From positions 1 to 64,000 of the forward strand of contig JAJEGS010000016.1 in NCBI GenBank assembly GCA_022819745.1: 64,000 nucleotides of DNA. Direction: 5' to 3'. The DNA comes from Candidatus Latescibacterota bacterium. Its GTDB lineage: Bacteria > Latescibacterota > UBA2968 > UBA8231. Shown here one piece after another: positions 32,886 to 41,454 of the stretch (the first letter of the stretch is position 1; each line of letters starts with the position of its first letter). Below the pieces are notes generated by a model that was not told where the DNA came from, searched no databases, and saw only the letters and a list, made by a program, of their open reading frames with translations. The translations under genes were made by a program, and so were the position numbers.

Positions 32886-34148
32886 CTACCCCTCCCACCG
32901 ACTGACCACCTGCTGCTCCTTTTGGACGCGCTCGTACAGGTTCTGCCATTCTTGCGAGCCATCGTCCTCCCAGATTTCGGTGCGCACGCCCTCCACATAA
33001 GTTCCCGGCGCGCTGGGGTAGTCCATGTGTATGCAAGTGCCGTCGGGATAGACGATGGTGTTGATCAGCCTCGGTTTCGGGTGGATGTAGAGTTGGCCTT
33101 GACGTGCGTGTTCGTCGAGTTGCTCCTGTGGCACGCGGTATTGCTCAACCGCCGCCTCATCAACCTCAACGCCGAGGCCAGGCCCATCGGGGACCCGCTG
33201 GTGCCCATTGATCACTCGAACAGGCTCGGTCAACAGATGGTGGCTGTACATATTGATACAGCTAATCGCCGGCCACCGGGCGTGTGTCAGCACCGAGCCG
33301 AGATGGGCGTCCCACGTGGTCGTCAACCCATTGCCGACGATCTGCAACCAGAACGGCATGGAAACTTCCGCAGCGCACTGCCCCTGGCGCATGGTCATTG
33401 ATTTCCCGCCCCCAATCACAAAGCCGTCGCAAACTTCTTCGCGCACTGCCGTGAGAAACGGCGGCGAACCAAAGTGCATGGCCACCGGCCTGTTCACGGC
33501 TTGGCGGATCTGGCGATTGCCGAGAATGTCATCCTGCGGGATAGGCGTTTCGAATATGGCCACGTTTTCGTAGCACTCGAGCTTCTTTATGATTGGAATG
33601 GCATTGGCCGCGTTCTCCCAGGAGCCGTTGGGATCGAGATCGAGATGGAAATGAGGGGGCACCACCTTGGATATGGCATCGACCTGCGCGACGATGTCGT
33701 TCCAGGGCCTCGGTTTGTTCTTGAGATTCGTGTACCCTTGCGCCACAGCCTCGGCTGCTTCCGCGGCCCAGTTTTCCGGTGAGGAGTGACTGCACCACCA
33801 AGAAATCGGCGTCCAGTCGCGCACTTTGGTGCCCAGCAGCCGATGCACCGGTACTTCGAGTATCTTGCCGACCACGTCGAACAGCGCCATCTGCAAACCA
33901 GCGCCTAGGCTGTCTTCATTCATCAGTTCGGCTGGGCTTTGGCCGATGGTACGCGCAACCGCATCGTCGGTCACGCGGCAGTAGGTGTAGTGAATGACGG
34001 TCTCTCCCCAGCCCACGTGGCCCGTGTCAGTAGTGACCTTACACAGCTCGAGGATGGACCAGTTGTAAACCGACTGGCGGGTTATCTCCTGCTGCCTAGG
34101 CGTGAACGGGACATCGACGATAATGCGTTCGACATTGGTGACTTTCAT
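32886..34148 (-). CDS. Mandelate racemase/muconate-lactonizing enzyme family protein
   Basis: 420 residues of the enolase superfamily, which removes a proton next to a carboxylate, usually to dehydrate or racemise sugar acids. Visible are the capping domain (VGWGETVIHYTYCRV), a barrel strand with the first metal ligand (FHLDLDPNGSWEN) and the second (VAIFETPIPQDD). The third metal position, usually an Asp or Glu, falls in VAMHFGSPPF, where a His is found instead. This resembles some uncharacterised subgroups and makes the reaction uncertain. The Lys pair expected on strand 2 may be NLKNKPRP. An AAGGAAA site precedes the start. Confidence 0.82.
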   Translation of the reverse strand: MKVTNVERIIVDVPFTPRQQEITRQSVYNWSILELCKVTTDTGHVGWGETVIHYTYCRVTDDAVARTIGQSPAELMNEDSLGAGLQMALFDVVGKILEVPVHRLLGTKVRDWTPISWWCSHSSPENWAAEAAEAVAQGYTNLKNKPRPWNDIVAQVDAISKVVPPHFHLDLDPNGSWENAANAIPIIKKLECYENVAIFETPIPQDDILGNRQIRQAVNRPVAMHFGSPPFLTAVREEVCDGFVIGGGKSMTMRQGQCAAEVSMPFWLQIVGNGLTTTWDAHLGSVLTHARWPAISCINMYSHHLLTEPVRVINGHQRVPDGPGLGVEVDEAAVEQYRVPQEQLDEHARQGQLYIHPKPRLINTIVYPDGTCIHMDYPSAPGTYVEGVRTEIWEDDGSQEWQNLYERVQKEQQVVSRWEG

Positions 34149-34225
34149 GAGATTTTCCTTTCAGCAGAAAGATCAAATAGACGCCTATATCGCCGTGCGA
34201 TGTAACATAGGCGGCCTCTCGCCGG

Positions 34226-34477
34226 CTAGCCGAACACCTTTAAGGCCCCGATGAGGCCCCACGTCGCCACCTGCAGGGCAATGAACCACCGCAACAGACT
34301 CTCAAACTTCTTGTCGATTTTGGCTTCGAGCGCCTCGCGGGTGGCGTCAACTTTGGTCTCGATGCGGCCTAGACGGACATCAATTTGCTCGACAATGCCC
34401 TCTAGCCGGGCAATGCGCCCCTCGTGCTCTAACAGATGCGAACGCTCCGGCGACGGATGGGATTCACTCATAATCAA
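34226..34477 (-). CDS. Small coiled-coil protein with a C-terminal membrane helix
   Basis: 83 residues. A helical heptad region (HEGRIARLEGIVEQIDVRLG, then RIETKVDATREALEAKIDKK) is followed by one membrane segment (LLRWFIALQVATWGLIGALK). Proteins of this shape resemble phage hemolysin/holin accessory proteins (XhlA-like) and many small bacterial membrane anchors. Two ATG codons, 2 codons apart, could start it. No phage genes are near, so it is best called a small membrane protein. The 280 bp between this gene and the next on the plus strand show no other feature that I recognise. Confidence 0.55.
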   Translation of the reverse strand: MIMSESHPSPERSHLLEHEGRIARLEGIVEQIDVRLGRIETKVDATREALEAKIDKKFESLLRWFIALQVATWGLIGALKVFG

Positions 34478-34757
34478 ATCTCCGGCTTATTAAACAACAA
34501 TATAATACAGCGCGAAAAATCTCTACACCGGATAGTCGCAAAATTTATGCCACGGCGGCCGGGCAGGCGAGAGGACGGGGCCGTGCAGGGTGAAACTGTA
34601 TCGGATACGACCCATCCATGAGACCTTTTAGGAGAAGAAGCATTTGGCAAATTAGGTGCCCATGCGTAACGTCAGGTCAGTAAAATAATTTCACCTCAAC
34701 CAATGATCCAGTCTTCAGAGACCACTAAACTGCCATCACTTGCGAGAGGTTCCCCCA

Positions 34758-36335
34758 ATGACGGACCATAGCAACGAAAAAAAAGCCCCCAGACGCCGCC
34801 CGCCCCGCATTCGCCTAAACGCGGGCGCTTGGAGTCCCCTAGTTGACATGATCGACGTCTTTCCAGGACACCGTGGCTCCAGTCGGCACGAAGAGCTGGA
34901 GCTCTACGACGCCCCCATTGGCATCCGCTTTGAGATTGAAGAGGCCGTTAAGTCCGAGCCGATCCTGCAAGCGACAATGGAGTGGGAAGGCACCCACGTC
35001 TCGCCGCTCTACATCTGGCAGCGGGACGGGCGCTATCACTTGCTCTACGACAGCGAGGGCGGCCAGTGCTACGCGGTCAGCGACGATGCGTACAACTGGA
35101 CGAGACCCGTCTTAAACGAGGCCGAATTCAACGGCTCGTCCGAGAACAACCTGCTTGCCAATTCGTGCAAAGGGGCTACCGGAATCTTCGAAGACCCCAA
35201 CGCACCTCCCGAAGAGCGCTTCAAGGCGATGGGCGGCCGCATGTACTGGTGGGATCCAGACTCTGGTGAAGAGCTGTCTGGTGAGGAGCCTTCCCAGCGC
35301 ATCAAAGCCGAGCAGGAGCAAGAGAGCTATACCGGTCCTCGGGCCGAAATCACCGGCCACATGTTCGCCTGGACATCACCCGACTGCCTCCACTGGACGC
35401 CCTTCCCAGAGCCGCTGGCGTACCGGCCGGTCAACGGCGGCATATCGGCCCGCTACGACGAACACCGAGGCAACTACTTCGCCTACATCCAGCTAATGGG
35501 CTATCCCGCCGAACTGCTCGAAGGCATTGGCGTCAACAGGCTCGAACAGGGCATGCAAATCCGCACAATCGGCTTTTCGCGCACCTCCGACTTTGCCAAT
35601 TGGCCCGCTCCCAAGCTGATCCATCACCCCGATACCGAAGACCCGCCCGACATCAGCTTCTACGGTGCCAACTACTTCCCGTACCCAGGCCGCGACGACC
35701 TACACGGCATGTTCATCCCGGTGTACCACCAGATCGCCAGCACTATCGACGGGCAGATCGCCTTCAGCCGCGACGGCCTCTACTGGTCCCGTCCCGAACG
35801 CCAGCCAGTCCTGCCGCTAGGCTCCGAAGGAGACGGCGACGAGTGCATGGCCCACTTCTGGCGCAGCGGCCTCGTCGAACTGCCCGATGGCTACTGGGCC
35901 TGTCCATACGCGGCCTTCTCAGTCATTCACGATTGCCCAGCCGACAAGGTGCCCAAGCTCTTTCCCTTGCGGCAGCCGCAGCAAATCCGCTGGGCGCGCT
36001 GGCGTCCACACCGGTTCTGCGGGATACGCGCCGAATCCGAGGGCTGCTTCTCCCTGCCCTCTCTCTTCCGCGTCCACGACGAGTTGCGCCTCAACTATCG
36101 CTGCGAGCCGGGCGGCTGGATTCAGATTGAACTGCTGGAAAAGCTGCCGTCGCTGATGCTCCCCGACGCCGACCCGCTGCCGGGGTTCACCTTTGACGAG
36201 TGCGACCGTCTAACGGGCGATTGCGAAGACCGGGTAGTAACCTGGCAAGGCCGCTCCGACATCTCCGCAGCCGGCGAGGCCGTCGGCATCCGGGTGCGCA
36301 TGCTCGGTGCCAAACTGTTTGCCTATCGCGTCTAG
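34758..36335 (+). CDS. Beta-propeller glycosidase-like protein
   Basis: 525 residues without a signal peptide. Repeated short blades of the type found in five-bladed GH32/GH43/GH68-like propellers are visible: SPLYIWQRDGRYHLLYDSEG, MFAWTSPDCLHWTPFPEP, GQIAFSRDGLYWSRPERQ and DGYWACPYAAFSVI. I could not assign the acid/base residues with confidence. The C-terminus (GEAVGIRVRMLGAKLFAYRV) is a beta-sandwich as in GH32-type proteins. The ATG at 34758 is preceded by GAGAGG. It is followed after 11 bases by a PLP enzyme. A role in handling a sugar or glycoside is likely, but whether it hydrolyses anything is unproven. Confidence 0.6.
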   Translation: MTDHSNEKKAPRRRPPRIRLNAGAWSPLVDMIDVFPGHRGSSRHEELELYDAPIGIRFEIEEAVKSEPILQATMEWEGTHVSPLYIWQRDGRYHLLYDSEGGQCYAVSDDAYNWTRPVLNEAEFNGSSENNLLANSCKGATGIFEDPNAPPEERFKAMGGRMYWWDPDSGEELSGEEPSQRIKAEQEQESYTGPRAEITGHMFAWTSPDCLHWTPFPEPLAYRPVNGGISARYDEHRGNYFAYIQLMGYPAELLEGIGVNRLEQGMQIRTIGFSRTSDFANWPAPKLIHHPDTEDPPDISFYGANYFPYPGRDDLHGMFIPVYHQIASTIDGQIAFSRDGLYWSRPERQPVLPLGSEGDGDECMAHFWRSGLVELPDGYWACPYAAFSVIHDCPADKVPKLFPLRQPQQIRWARWRPHRFCGIRAESEGCFSLPSLFRVHDELRLNYRCEPGGWIQIELLEKLPSLMLPDADPLPGFTFDECDRLTGDCEDRVVTWQGRSDISAAGEAVGIRVRMLGAKLFAYRV

Positions 36336-36346
36336 CAAATACACCC

Positions 36347-37492
36347 ATGCCCCTCACCTTCCACTGCTCCGCCTGCCAAGCCCGCTATCCCCAAGCCCCG
36401 GCCCCCTATCGCTGTATCGCTTGCGACGCACCTCTCGAATGTCAGTACCCCACCCCGACCTTCCCCCTCGACCAGATCGCCGCCCGCCCCGCCGACATGT
36501 GGCGCTTCCGCGAAGCCCTACCCCCGGTGGGCGACCCCGTTTCTCTCGGCGAAGCCCGGACTCCTCTAATTCCCTTCGATCTGGAGGGTATGACGGTCCT
36601 AGCCAAATGCGACCACACCCTGCCCACCGGCTCGTACAAGGATCGCGGGGCCGCCCTGCTCATGAGCTATTTGCACGACCTGGACATAGAGGAAGCAGTA
36701 GAGGATTCCTCGGGCAACGCCGGGGCCGCCCTAGCCGCGTACGCAGCCCGCGCCAAAGTGCGCCTCAAAGTCTTCTGTCCAGCTTCGGCCTCGGCGGGCA
36801 AACTGGTGCAGATCCGCCTGTACGGTGCCGAACTGCTTGCAGTGGAAGGACCGCGCCCCCAAGCTACCGAGGCTCTGCTCGAATACATTGACCGCACGGG
36901 GGCCGTGTACGCCTCGCACCTGTGGCATCCCCTCTTCATAGAAGGCCTCAAAACCCTCGCCTTTGAACTGGCCGAGCAACTCGACTGGACCGCCCCCGAC
37001 GCAGTGGTTTGTCCGGTGGGAGCCGGCAGCATCTTGCTGGGCCTGTACCGCGGCTTCCTCGACTTACAGCGGGCCGGGCTAATCAACCGCCTGCCGCGCC
37101 TCATTGCCGTCCAAGCCGAACACGTCTCGCCACTGTACCAGGCCTTCCACGCCGGCTTGGACGTGGTCCCCCCTGCCGCTTCTCCGCGTCCCACTCGGGC
37201 CGAGGGCATTGCCCTGCCCCGTCCGGTTAGAGACCGCGAAGTCATCAACGCCCTGCGCCAGTCAGAAGGTACCGTAGTCGCCGTCTCCGAAGAGGCCATA
37301 GTCCAAGGCCTGCGCCAGTTGGGCCGGGCCGGTTTTTGCGTGGAGCCCACTTCGGCCGTGATATGGGACGGCCTGCGCCAAGCCCGGGCCGCCGGTCTGG
37401 TGGAGCGGGGTCAGCAGATTGTGGTCGTGCTTTCGGGTCACGGCCTGAAGGCGGCTCAACCCATCGGCGAGTTGTTAGCAAACGGCGGGTGA
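36347..37492 (+). CDS. Threonine synthase-like PLP-dependent enzyme
   Basis: 381 residues of fold type II PLP enzymes. An N-terminal zinc-ribbon (CSACQARYPQ...CIACDAPLEC) precedes the catalytic core, which has the Schiff-base Lys in LPTGSYKDRGAALLMSYL, the Ser/Asn-containing EDSSGNAGAALAAYA and a glycine-rich phosphate loop, CPVGAGSILLG. The zinc-ribbon arrangement is that of threonine synthase, which converts O-phosphohomoserine to threonine. Closely related proteins act on other amino acids (diaminopropionate, cysteate). It overlaps the same transcript as the propeller protein (11-base gap), an unusual partner for amino-acid biosynthesis. The function is therefore open. Confidence 0.8.
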   Translation: MPLTFHCSACQARYPQAPAPYRCIACDAPLECQYPTPTFPLDQIAARPADMWRFREALPPVGDPVSLGEARTPLIPFDLEGMTVLAKCDHTLPTGSYKDRGAALLMSYLHDLDIEEAVEDSSGNAGAALAAYAARAKVRLKVFCPASASAGKLVQIRLYGAELLAVEGPRPQATEALLEYIDRTGAVYASHLWHPLFIEGLKTLAFELAEQLDWTAPDAVVCPVGAGSILLGLYRGFLDLQRAGLINRLPRLIAVQAEHVSPLYQAFHAGLDVVPPAASPRPTRAEGIALPRPVRDREVINALRQSEGTVVAVSEEAIVQGLRQLGRAGFCVEPTSAVIWDGLRQARAAGLVERGQQIVVVLSGHGLKAAQPIGELLANGG

Positions 37493-37611
37493 TTGACTTC
37501 TCTTAGGGGCGTGTACCCGCCGCGGAAGATCAGTTGTACCTCCACAAGTCCACAATAAATAACAATTTATAAAACCCCCTCCGAGCGCGGGAAGCCGTCC
37601 TTAAAAAATCC

Positions 37612-37640
37612 TTGACTTCTCTATAACAATAGTGTATTAT
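37612..37640 (+). promoter_or_regulatory. Sigma70-type promoter of the YtrA/ABC operon
   Basis: TTGACT (37612-37617) and TATTAT (37635-37640) with exact 17-bp spacing, in a clearly A+T-rich stretch ahead of the GntR-family gene. The region from about 37633 to 37660 (TGTATTATG...ATGTTACA) has imperfect dyad symmetry overlapping the -10 box, where a YtrA-type repressor would be expected to bind its own promoter. Confidence 0.75.
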
Positions 37641-37700
37641 GTAGATAGAACAATGTTACAATAGGACAAAACAAAACCCCAACCAGAAAGGAGCGAGAAG

Positions 37701-38072
37701 ATGCCGCTCGATTTTGATCCCACTCGCCCCATCTATTTGCAGATCATCGAGGCGGTGAAAAAGCGCACCGCTCAAGGGATCTATCAGGCCGGAGGCCCTT
37801 TGCCGTCGGTGCGGGAAATGGCCAAGGAGATGGGCGTTAATCCCAATACCATGTCTAGAGCCTACATGGAATTGGAGCGCGAAGGATTTATAGCCACCCG
37901 ACGCGGCGAGGGATCGTCGATAACCGAGAGCGCCAAACGCATCGACAGCGAGCGCCGCGCCCTAGCTGAGGCTGCGCGCGACCGCTTTGTCGCCGAGATC
38001 CGCGACTTGGCCCTCTCACGCGAACAAATCGACGACCTGCTGCGCGAAATTTCAGAGGAGGTAACGCTATGA
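37701..38072 (+). CDS. GntR-family (YtrA subfamily) transcriptional regulator
   Basis: 123 residues. An N-terminal winged helix-turn-helix reads RPIYLQIIEAVKKRTAQGIY, then LPSVREMAKEMGVNPNTMSR and ELEREGFIATRRGEGSSI. A short helical C-terminus without a ligand domain follows. Both the length and the genetic setting (directly coupled to an ABC-2 type transporter) define the YtrA subgroup, which usually represses its own operon and responds to cell-envelope stress or peptide antibiotics. The GAAAGGAG site and promoter are strong. Its last codon overlaps the start of the ATPase gene. Confidence 0.92.
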   Translation: MPLDFDPTRPIYLQIIEAVKKRTAQGIYQAGGPLPSVREMAKEMGVNPNTMSRAYMELEREGFIATRRGEGSSITESAKRIDSERRALAEAARDRFVAEIRDLALSREQIDDLLREISEEVTL

Positions 38073-38758
38073 TAGAAGTAAAGAACCTGTGGAAGCGATA
38101 CGCCGGCGTGACGGCCTTGGGGGGCATCTCCCTAACCGTCGAAAAAGGCCGGGTAATGGGCATTCTCGGCGAAAATGGAAGCGGCAAGAGCACGCTCTTC
38201 AAAATCCTCGCCGGCGTCGCCCATGCCAGCGAAGGCAGCGCCAGCATCTCGGGCCAACCAGTCGGCGTCCAAACGCGCCGCATCACTTCGTACCTACCCG
38301 AGGTCAGTCCGTTCTACGACTGGATGCACGTCACGGAGCAACTCGAATTCCTAGCCGCGTTCTTCCCCGGCTGGGACATGGACAAATCCCACGAGCTACT
38401 CGGCCTAATGAACGTCGATAGCCACCGGAAAGTCGGTGCCCTGTCCGATGGCCAGCGGGCGCGACTGAAAGTGGTAGCCGCCTTTTCGCGGCCGAGCGAG
38501 CTGGTGCTCATGGACGAGCCGCTGGGACGGATTGACCCGCCCTCGCGTCGGCGCATCCTGGAGACCCTGCTGAGTGAGTTTCGCGTCGGCGAGCAGACGA
38601 TTCTGATATCGACCCATCTCGTCAGCGAAGTGGAAGAGCTGATAGAAGAAGTGGTCTTTCTGCGCCACGGCGAGATCGCAGTCAGCGGCAACATTGAAGA
38701 GTTGAGACAAAATCGCGGCATGTCGCTCAGCGACATTTTCGAGGAGGTGGTATCGTGA
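38069..38758 (+). CDS. ABC transporter ATP-binding protein
   Basis: 229 residues. Walker A is GENGSGKST, the signature is LSDGQRARLK (variant of LSGGQ), Walker B is LVLMDEPLGRIDP and the H-loop is ISTHLVSEVEEL. The ATG overlaps the regulator stop (ATGA) and the end overlaps the permease start, so all three are coupled. It energises the membrane protein that follows; such YtrA-linked transporters are usually exporters for antibiotics or lipids. Confidence 0.93.
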   Translation: MIEVKNLWKRYAGVTALGGISLTVEKGRVMGILGENGSGKSTLFKILAGVAHASEGSASISGQPVGVQTRRITSYLPEVSPFYDWMHVTEQLEFLAAFFPGWDMDKSHELLGLMNVDSHRKVGALSDGQRARLKVVAAFSRPSELVLMDEPLGRIDPPSRRRILETLLSEFRVGEQTILISTHLVSEVEELIEEVVFLRHGEIAVSGNIEELRQNRGMSLSDIFEEVVS

Positions 38759-39510
38759 ATACTTGGAAGACGCTGTATATAAAAGAAATAAAGGACAACC
38801 GCACCTTGTTCGTCTTGCTGCCATTGGTGACGGTCTTTCTCGAACTCGTTGCGGTGCTGTCGTTCGACGATTCGGGCCCCTCGCCCCACTTATTGTGGAG
38901 CGTGGTTCCATACTCGTTTGTGCTGGTCCTGCCCTTTCTGCTGATCCACTCGTTCGCCCAAGAAGTAAAGGGACAGACCCATTACCTACTGCTCTCCCTG
39001 CCGGTATCGCGGGCGCAGGTTTTCACCGCCAAGGTCGCTGCGGTGACCACGCTCGGGCTCGTTTTGTTCGCCTTGAGTACGGCCGGTCTCATCGCGGTTT
39101 TCGGCGAACTGCGAGCACTTGTGGCCCTAGTGGAGTCAATCCCGTTCACTGTGATGCACATATCGGTCTTCATGGGTGCATGCTATCTGTCGGCCATGGC
39201 CCTGATGCTGGGCATGGCTGGCGGGATCGCCGGACTGAAGTTAGTGGTGTGGCGCTTTGCCGGCCTCGCTTCTGCCGCTTTCGTCTTAGGCGTGTTGTAC
39301 TGCTACTTTGGCACCCTGCCCGAGGTTTTCGGCTGGATCGATTTGCCCGACAATAGTTTGCTCTGGTCGGACTCGGACAGTGACGTCCAAGTTAGCATGA
39401 GTCCCGAGTTCCTCAAGATCAATTTCACATTCTTTGCGCACTCGCTCTTTTTCGGACTCGCGTCCATGGGAATCGGGATGTGGCTGTTTGAAAAGCGGGC
39501 CGAAGCCTGA
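38755..39510 (+). CDS. ABC-2 type permease
   Basis: 251 residues with about six hydrophobic segments (LFVLLPLVTVFLELVAVL, VVPYSFVLVLPFLLIHSFAQ, TTLGLVLFALSTAGLIAVF, VFMGACYLSAMALMLGMAG, a segment around LASAAFVLGVLYC, and LFFGLASMGIGMWLF). The motif E.KGQTHYLLLSLPVSRAQVF after segment 2 is typical of ABC-2 transporters. The GTG start overlaps the ATPase stop. It is the last gene of the YtrA operon. Confidence 0.88.
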   Translation: MNTWKTLYIKEIKDNRTLFVLLPLVTVFLELVAVLSFDDSGPSPHLLWSVVPYSFVLVLPFLLIHSFAQEVKGQTHYLLLSLPVSRAQVFTAKVAAVTTLGLVLFALSTAGLIAVFGELRALVALVESIPFTVMHISVFMGACYLSAMALMLGMAGGIAGLKLVVWRFAGLASAAFVLGVLYCYFGTLPEVFGWIDLPDNSLLWSDSDSDVQVSMSPEFLKINFTFFAHSLFFGLASMGIGMWLFEKRAEA

Positions 39511-39557
39511 AATTCAGTGGTCAGTGGTCAAACTAGCCACCGGCCACTCGACAGCCT

Positions 39558-40451
39558 CTACGCAGACCGCTTGCACTCGGCCCACGTGCGGCGCTTGCGG
39601 CGGTGCAACGCCACATCGTCGCGGTAGGCGTCGGGGTCGCGGTCCAAGCCGGTCTCGCGGTCGAGGAAGAGCGGGAAATCGGAGGCCGGGGGTTTGGCGT
39701 TGTGATACGCATTGGTGTAGGAACGCATGATGATGCGCTGCTCGCGGTTGAGCGTCTCAAGCCAAGCGGGATCGGACTGGAGGCGGTCGGCTGAGGTGAG
39801 CCAAGCTGGACAGTAGGCGTAGAAGATATTCTTGCGCACCACGTCGCTCTCGTTAGGCTCGACGCGATGCCAGATGCTCGAGTGCATAAAGGTCATGGTG
39901 CCCTTGCGCGGGCAAACAACCCGTTCGCCTGGGATCGGCTCGTGGCTGTCGTACTCATCGACGTATTGCTTGCGGTGGCTGCCGGGCAGGACCACTAGGT
40001 TGCCCATTTTGGCCCGTGGCAGGTCGGTCAGCCAGAAGCCGATCTTGATTTGCAGCGGCAAATCGGGCGAGAAGGTGCCGTACGGCACGGCGCGGGCACC
40101 ATCGGGATGCCAGATATTGTAGCGCTCGCCGCCGGGCGGACGAATAAAAAACTGACTCTGGTGCAGCTTGAGCAATTCGCCGAAGAGATCATAGGCGTAG
40201 CCGATGTGGCGAGGGTGATCAATCAGCGCGGCAAAGGCGGGATCGCGCTCGACGATATTTTGGCAGCCAAAGGTCTCCCCCGCCCGGTATTTGGGACTGG
40301 ATTGGCAAACGCGATCGACCGCAGCCGTGAGTTCGTCGATGGCCGCTTGGTCGAGGGCGTCTTCAAAGAAGAGGATTCCTTCGCGGTTGAAAGTTTCCCA
40401 CTCGTCGTCAGTAAAGCCGGGCGGGGCGATGCGGTAGGCGGAATCGGTCAT
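39558..40451 (-). CDS. Phytanoyl-CoA dioxygenase (PhyH) family protein, copy 1
   Basis: 297 residues of the Fe(II)/2-oxoglutarate-dependent PhyH family, which hydroxylates, halogenates or demethylates small molecules. Iron ligands: His115 and Asp117 (YNIWHPDGAR), with the distal His195 in IWHRVEPNESDVVRK. Arg206 likely holds 2-oxoglutarate. An AGGAG site precedes the ATG. It lies just after the ABC operon in opposite orientation. The substrate is unknown; bacterial members rarely act on phytanoyl-CoA. Confidence 0.88.
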   Translation of the reverse strand: MTDSAYRIAPPGFTDDEWETFNREGILFFEDALDQAAIDELTAAVDRVCQSSPKYRAGETFGCQNIVERDPAFAALIDHPRHIGYAYDLFGELLKLHQSQFFIRPPGGERYNIWHPDGARAVPYGTFSPDLPLQIKIGFWLTDLPRAKMGNLVVLPGSHRKQYVDEYDSHEPIPGERVVCPRKGTMTFMHSSIWHRVEPNESDVVRKNIFYAYCPAWLTSADRLQSDPAWLETLNREQRIIMRSYTNAYHNAKPPASDFPLFLDRETGLDRDPDAYRDDVALHRRKRRTWAECKRSA

Positions 40452-40588
40452 GGTGGAGGCTCCTGTGTAAGGTTAATAGGTGTGGGCTAGTAAAGGTCGG
40501 CCCGGTACCAGCCTTTGCAAAAATTCGCCGCAGGTGTTTTGATCCGCCACCTGAAAAAATGGCCTCTTTATTTCCATTTCTACTTCTT

Positions 40589-40611
40589 TTTTGGAATTAT
40601 TGATTCCAAAA
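40589..40611. promoter_or_regulatory. A+T-rich dyad between PhyH copies 1 and 2
   Basis: TTTTGGAAT-TATTG-ATTCCAAAA, perfect 9-bp arms with a 5-base loop, in the otherwise featureless 223-bp space between two minus-strand PhyH genes. In the direction of those genes no T run follows, so a terminator is less likely than a protein-binding site upstream of copy 1. Confidence 0.4.
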
Positions 40612-40674
40612 TATCATCTAAGAAAGAAACGAGACAATGATTTCTCTGGTTTCGCCAGTCCACTAGCTGGCTAG

Positions 40675-41421
40675 CTATGCGCGGCGCTGGTACGCAATGG
40701 CGTAAAAAGCCTGCGACCGGCCGCTGCGGTTCGGCTCGCTGCGGTGCCAGGTGTAATTGCTGAAGAACAGCCCGTCCCCCGGCCTAGTAGCGATTAGCTT
40801 CTCCTCGGCAAAGTCCACTTGCTCTAGAGGCACGCGATGGCGTTTGAAAGGCTGGAAGCCCTCGTCGCCCACGTGGCCCATGGGCGGATCGTCGTAGTAG
40901 GATTCGTGCTCAATGAGCTGCCAACCCTGGTGGCTGGCCGGCATCACGGCCAAGGCGCTGGCTTCTACCCCGACCTTCGTCAAGGGAATCCAGCAGTTGC
41001 ACCCCAACTCTGGCGCTATCTTCCAATAGAACGAATCCTGATGGAAATAGCTGCACCCCCCCTGCTCTTCGACGATGGCGGCGTGCTTGACCCCTATTTG
41101 ATCGGTAAAGCGCTCCACTGGCCCTCCCAGCAGGGCCGCCATGACCTCGGCCAAGCGCGGATGGTCGGCGACCAGCGTGAACACCTCCTCTTGGCTGGCC
41201 GGCTGCTGAATGCCGCCCGGCAGCGGACTGCCTCCAGCGGCTTTATAACGGCTTGGATCGAGCACTTGGAAATGCCTCTCCGACCAGTCGGGCAAGTTCC
41301 CGGCTATTTCCATAGTGCGCTGGCGAGCGGCTTCGATTAGATCGGCTGGGATCAATTCTTCGACTAGGCAATAGCCTTCTTCGCGGTATTGCCGTAGGTG
41401 CGTCTTTGTCGCTAAAACCAT
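40675..41421 (-). CDS. Phytanoyl-CoA dioxygenase (PhyH) family protein, copy 2
   Basis: 248 residues. Iron ligands: His127 and Asp129 (SYFHQDSFYW), with the distal His226 in YTWHRSEPNRSGR and Arg235 for 2-oxoglutarate. Start behind a GGAGGAG site. It lies 33 bp after the acetyltransferase gene on the same strand, so cotranscription is likely. The short length and the HQDSFYW motif differ clearly from copy 1, so the two are distant relatives rather than a recent duplication. Confidence 0.88.
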   Translation of the reverse strand: MVLATKTHLRQYREEGYCLVEELIPADLIEAARQRTMEIAGNLPDWSERHFQVLDPSRYKAAGGSPLPGGIQQPASQEEVFTLVADHPRLAEVMAALLGGPVERFTDQIGVKHAAIVEEQGGCSYFHQDSFYWKIAPELGCNCWIPLTKVGVEASALAVMPASHQGWQLIEHESYYDDPPMGHVGDEGFQPFKRHRVPLEQVDFAEEKLIATRPGDGLFFSNYTWHRSEPNRSGRSQAFYAIAYQRRA

Positions 41422-41454
41422 AATTTTCTCCTCCCGCGAGTTATGCGTCTGATC

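Noticed and set aside
34226..34477. Prophage holin module
   Set aside because: The small coiled-coil membrane protein has no endolysin or other phage gene within several kilobases.
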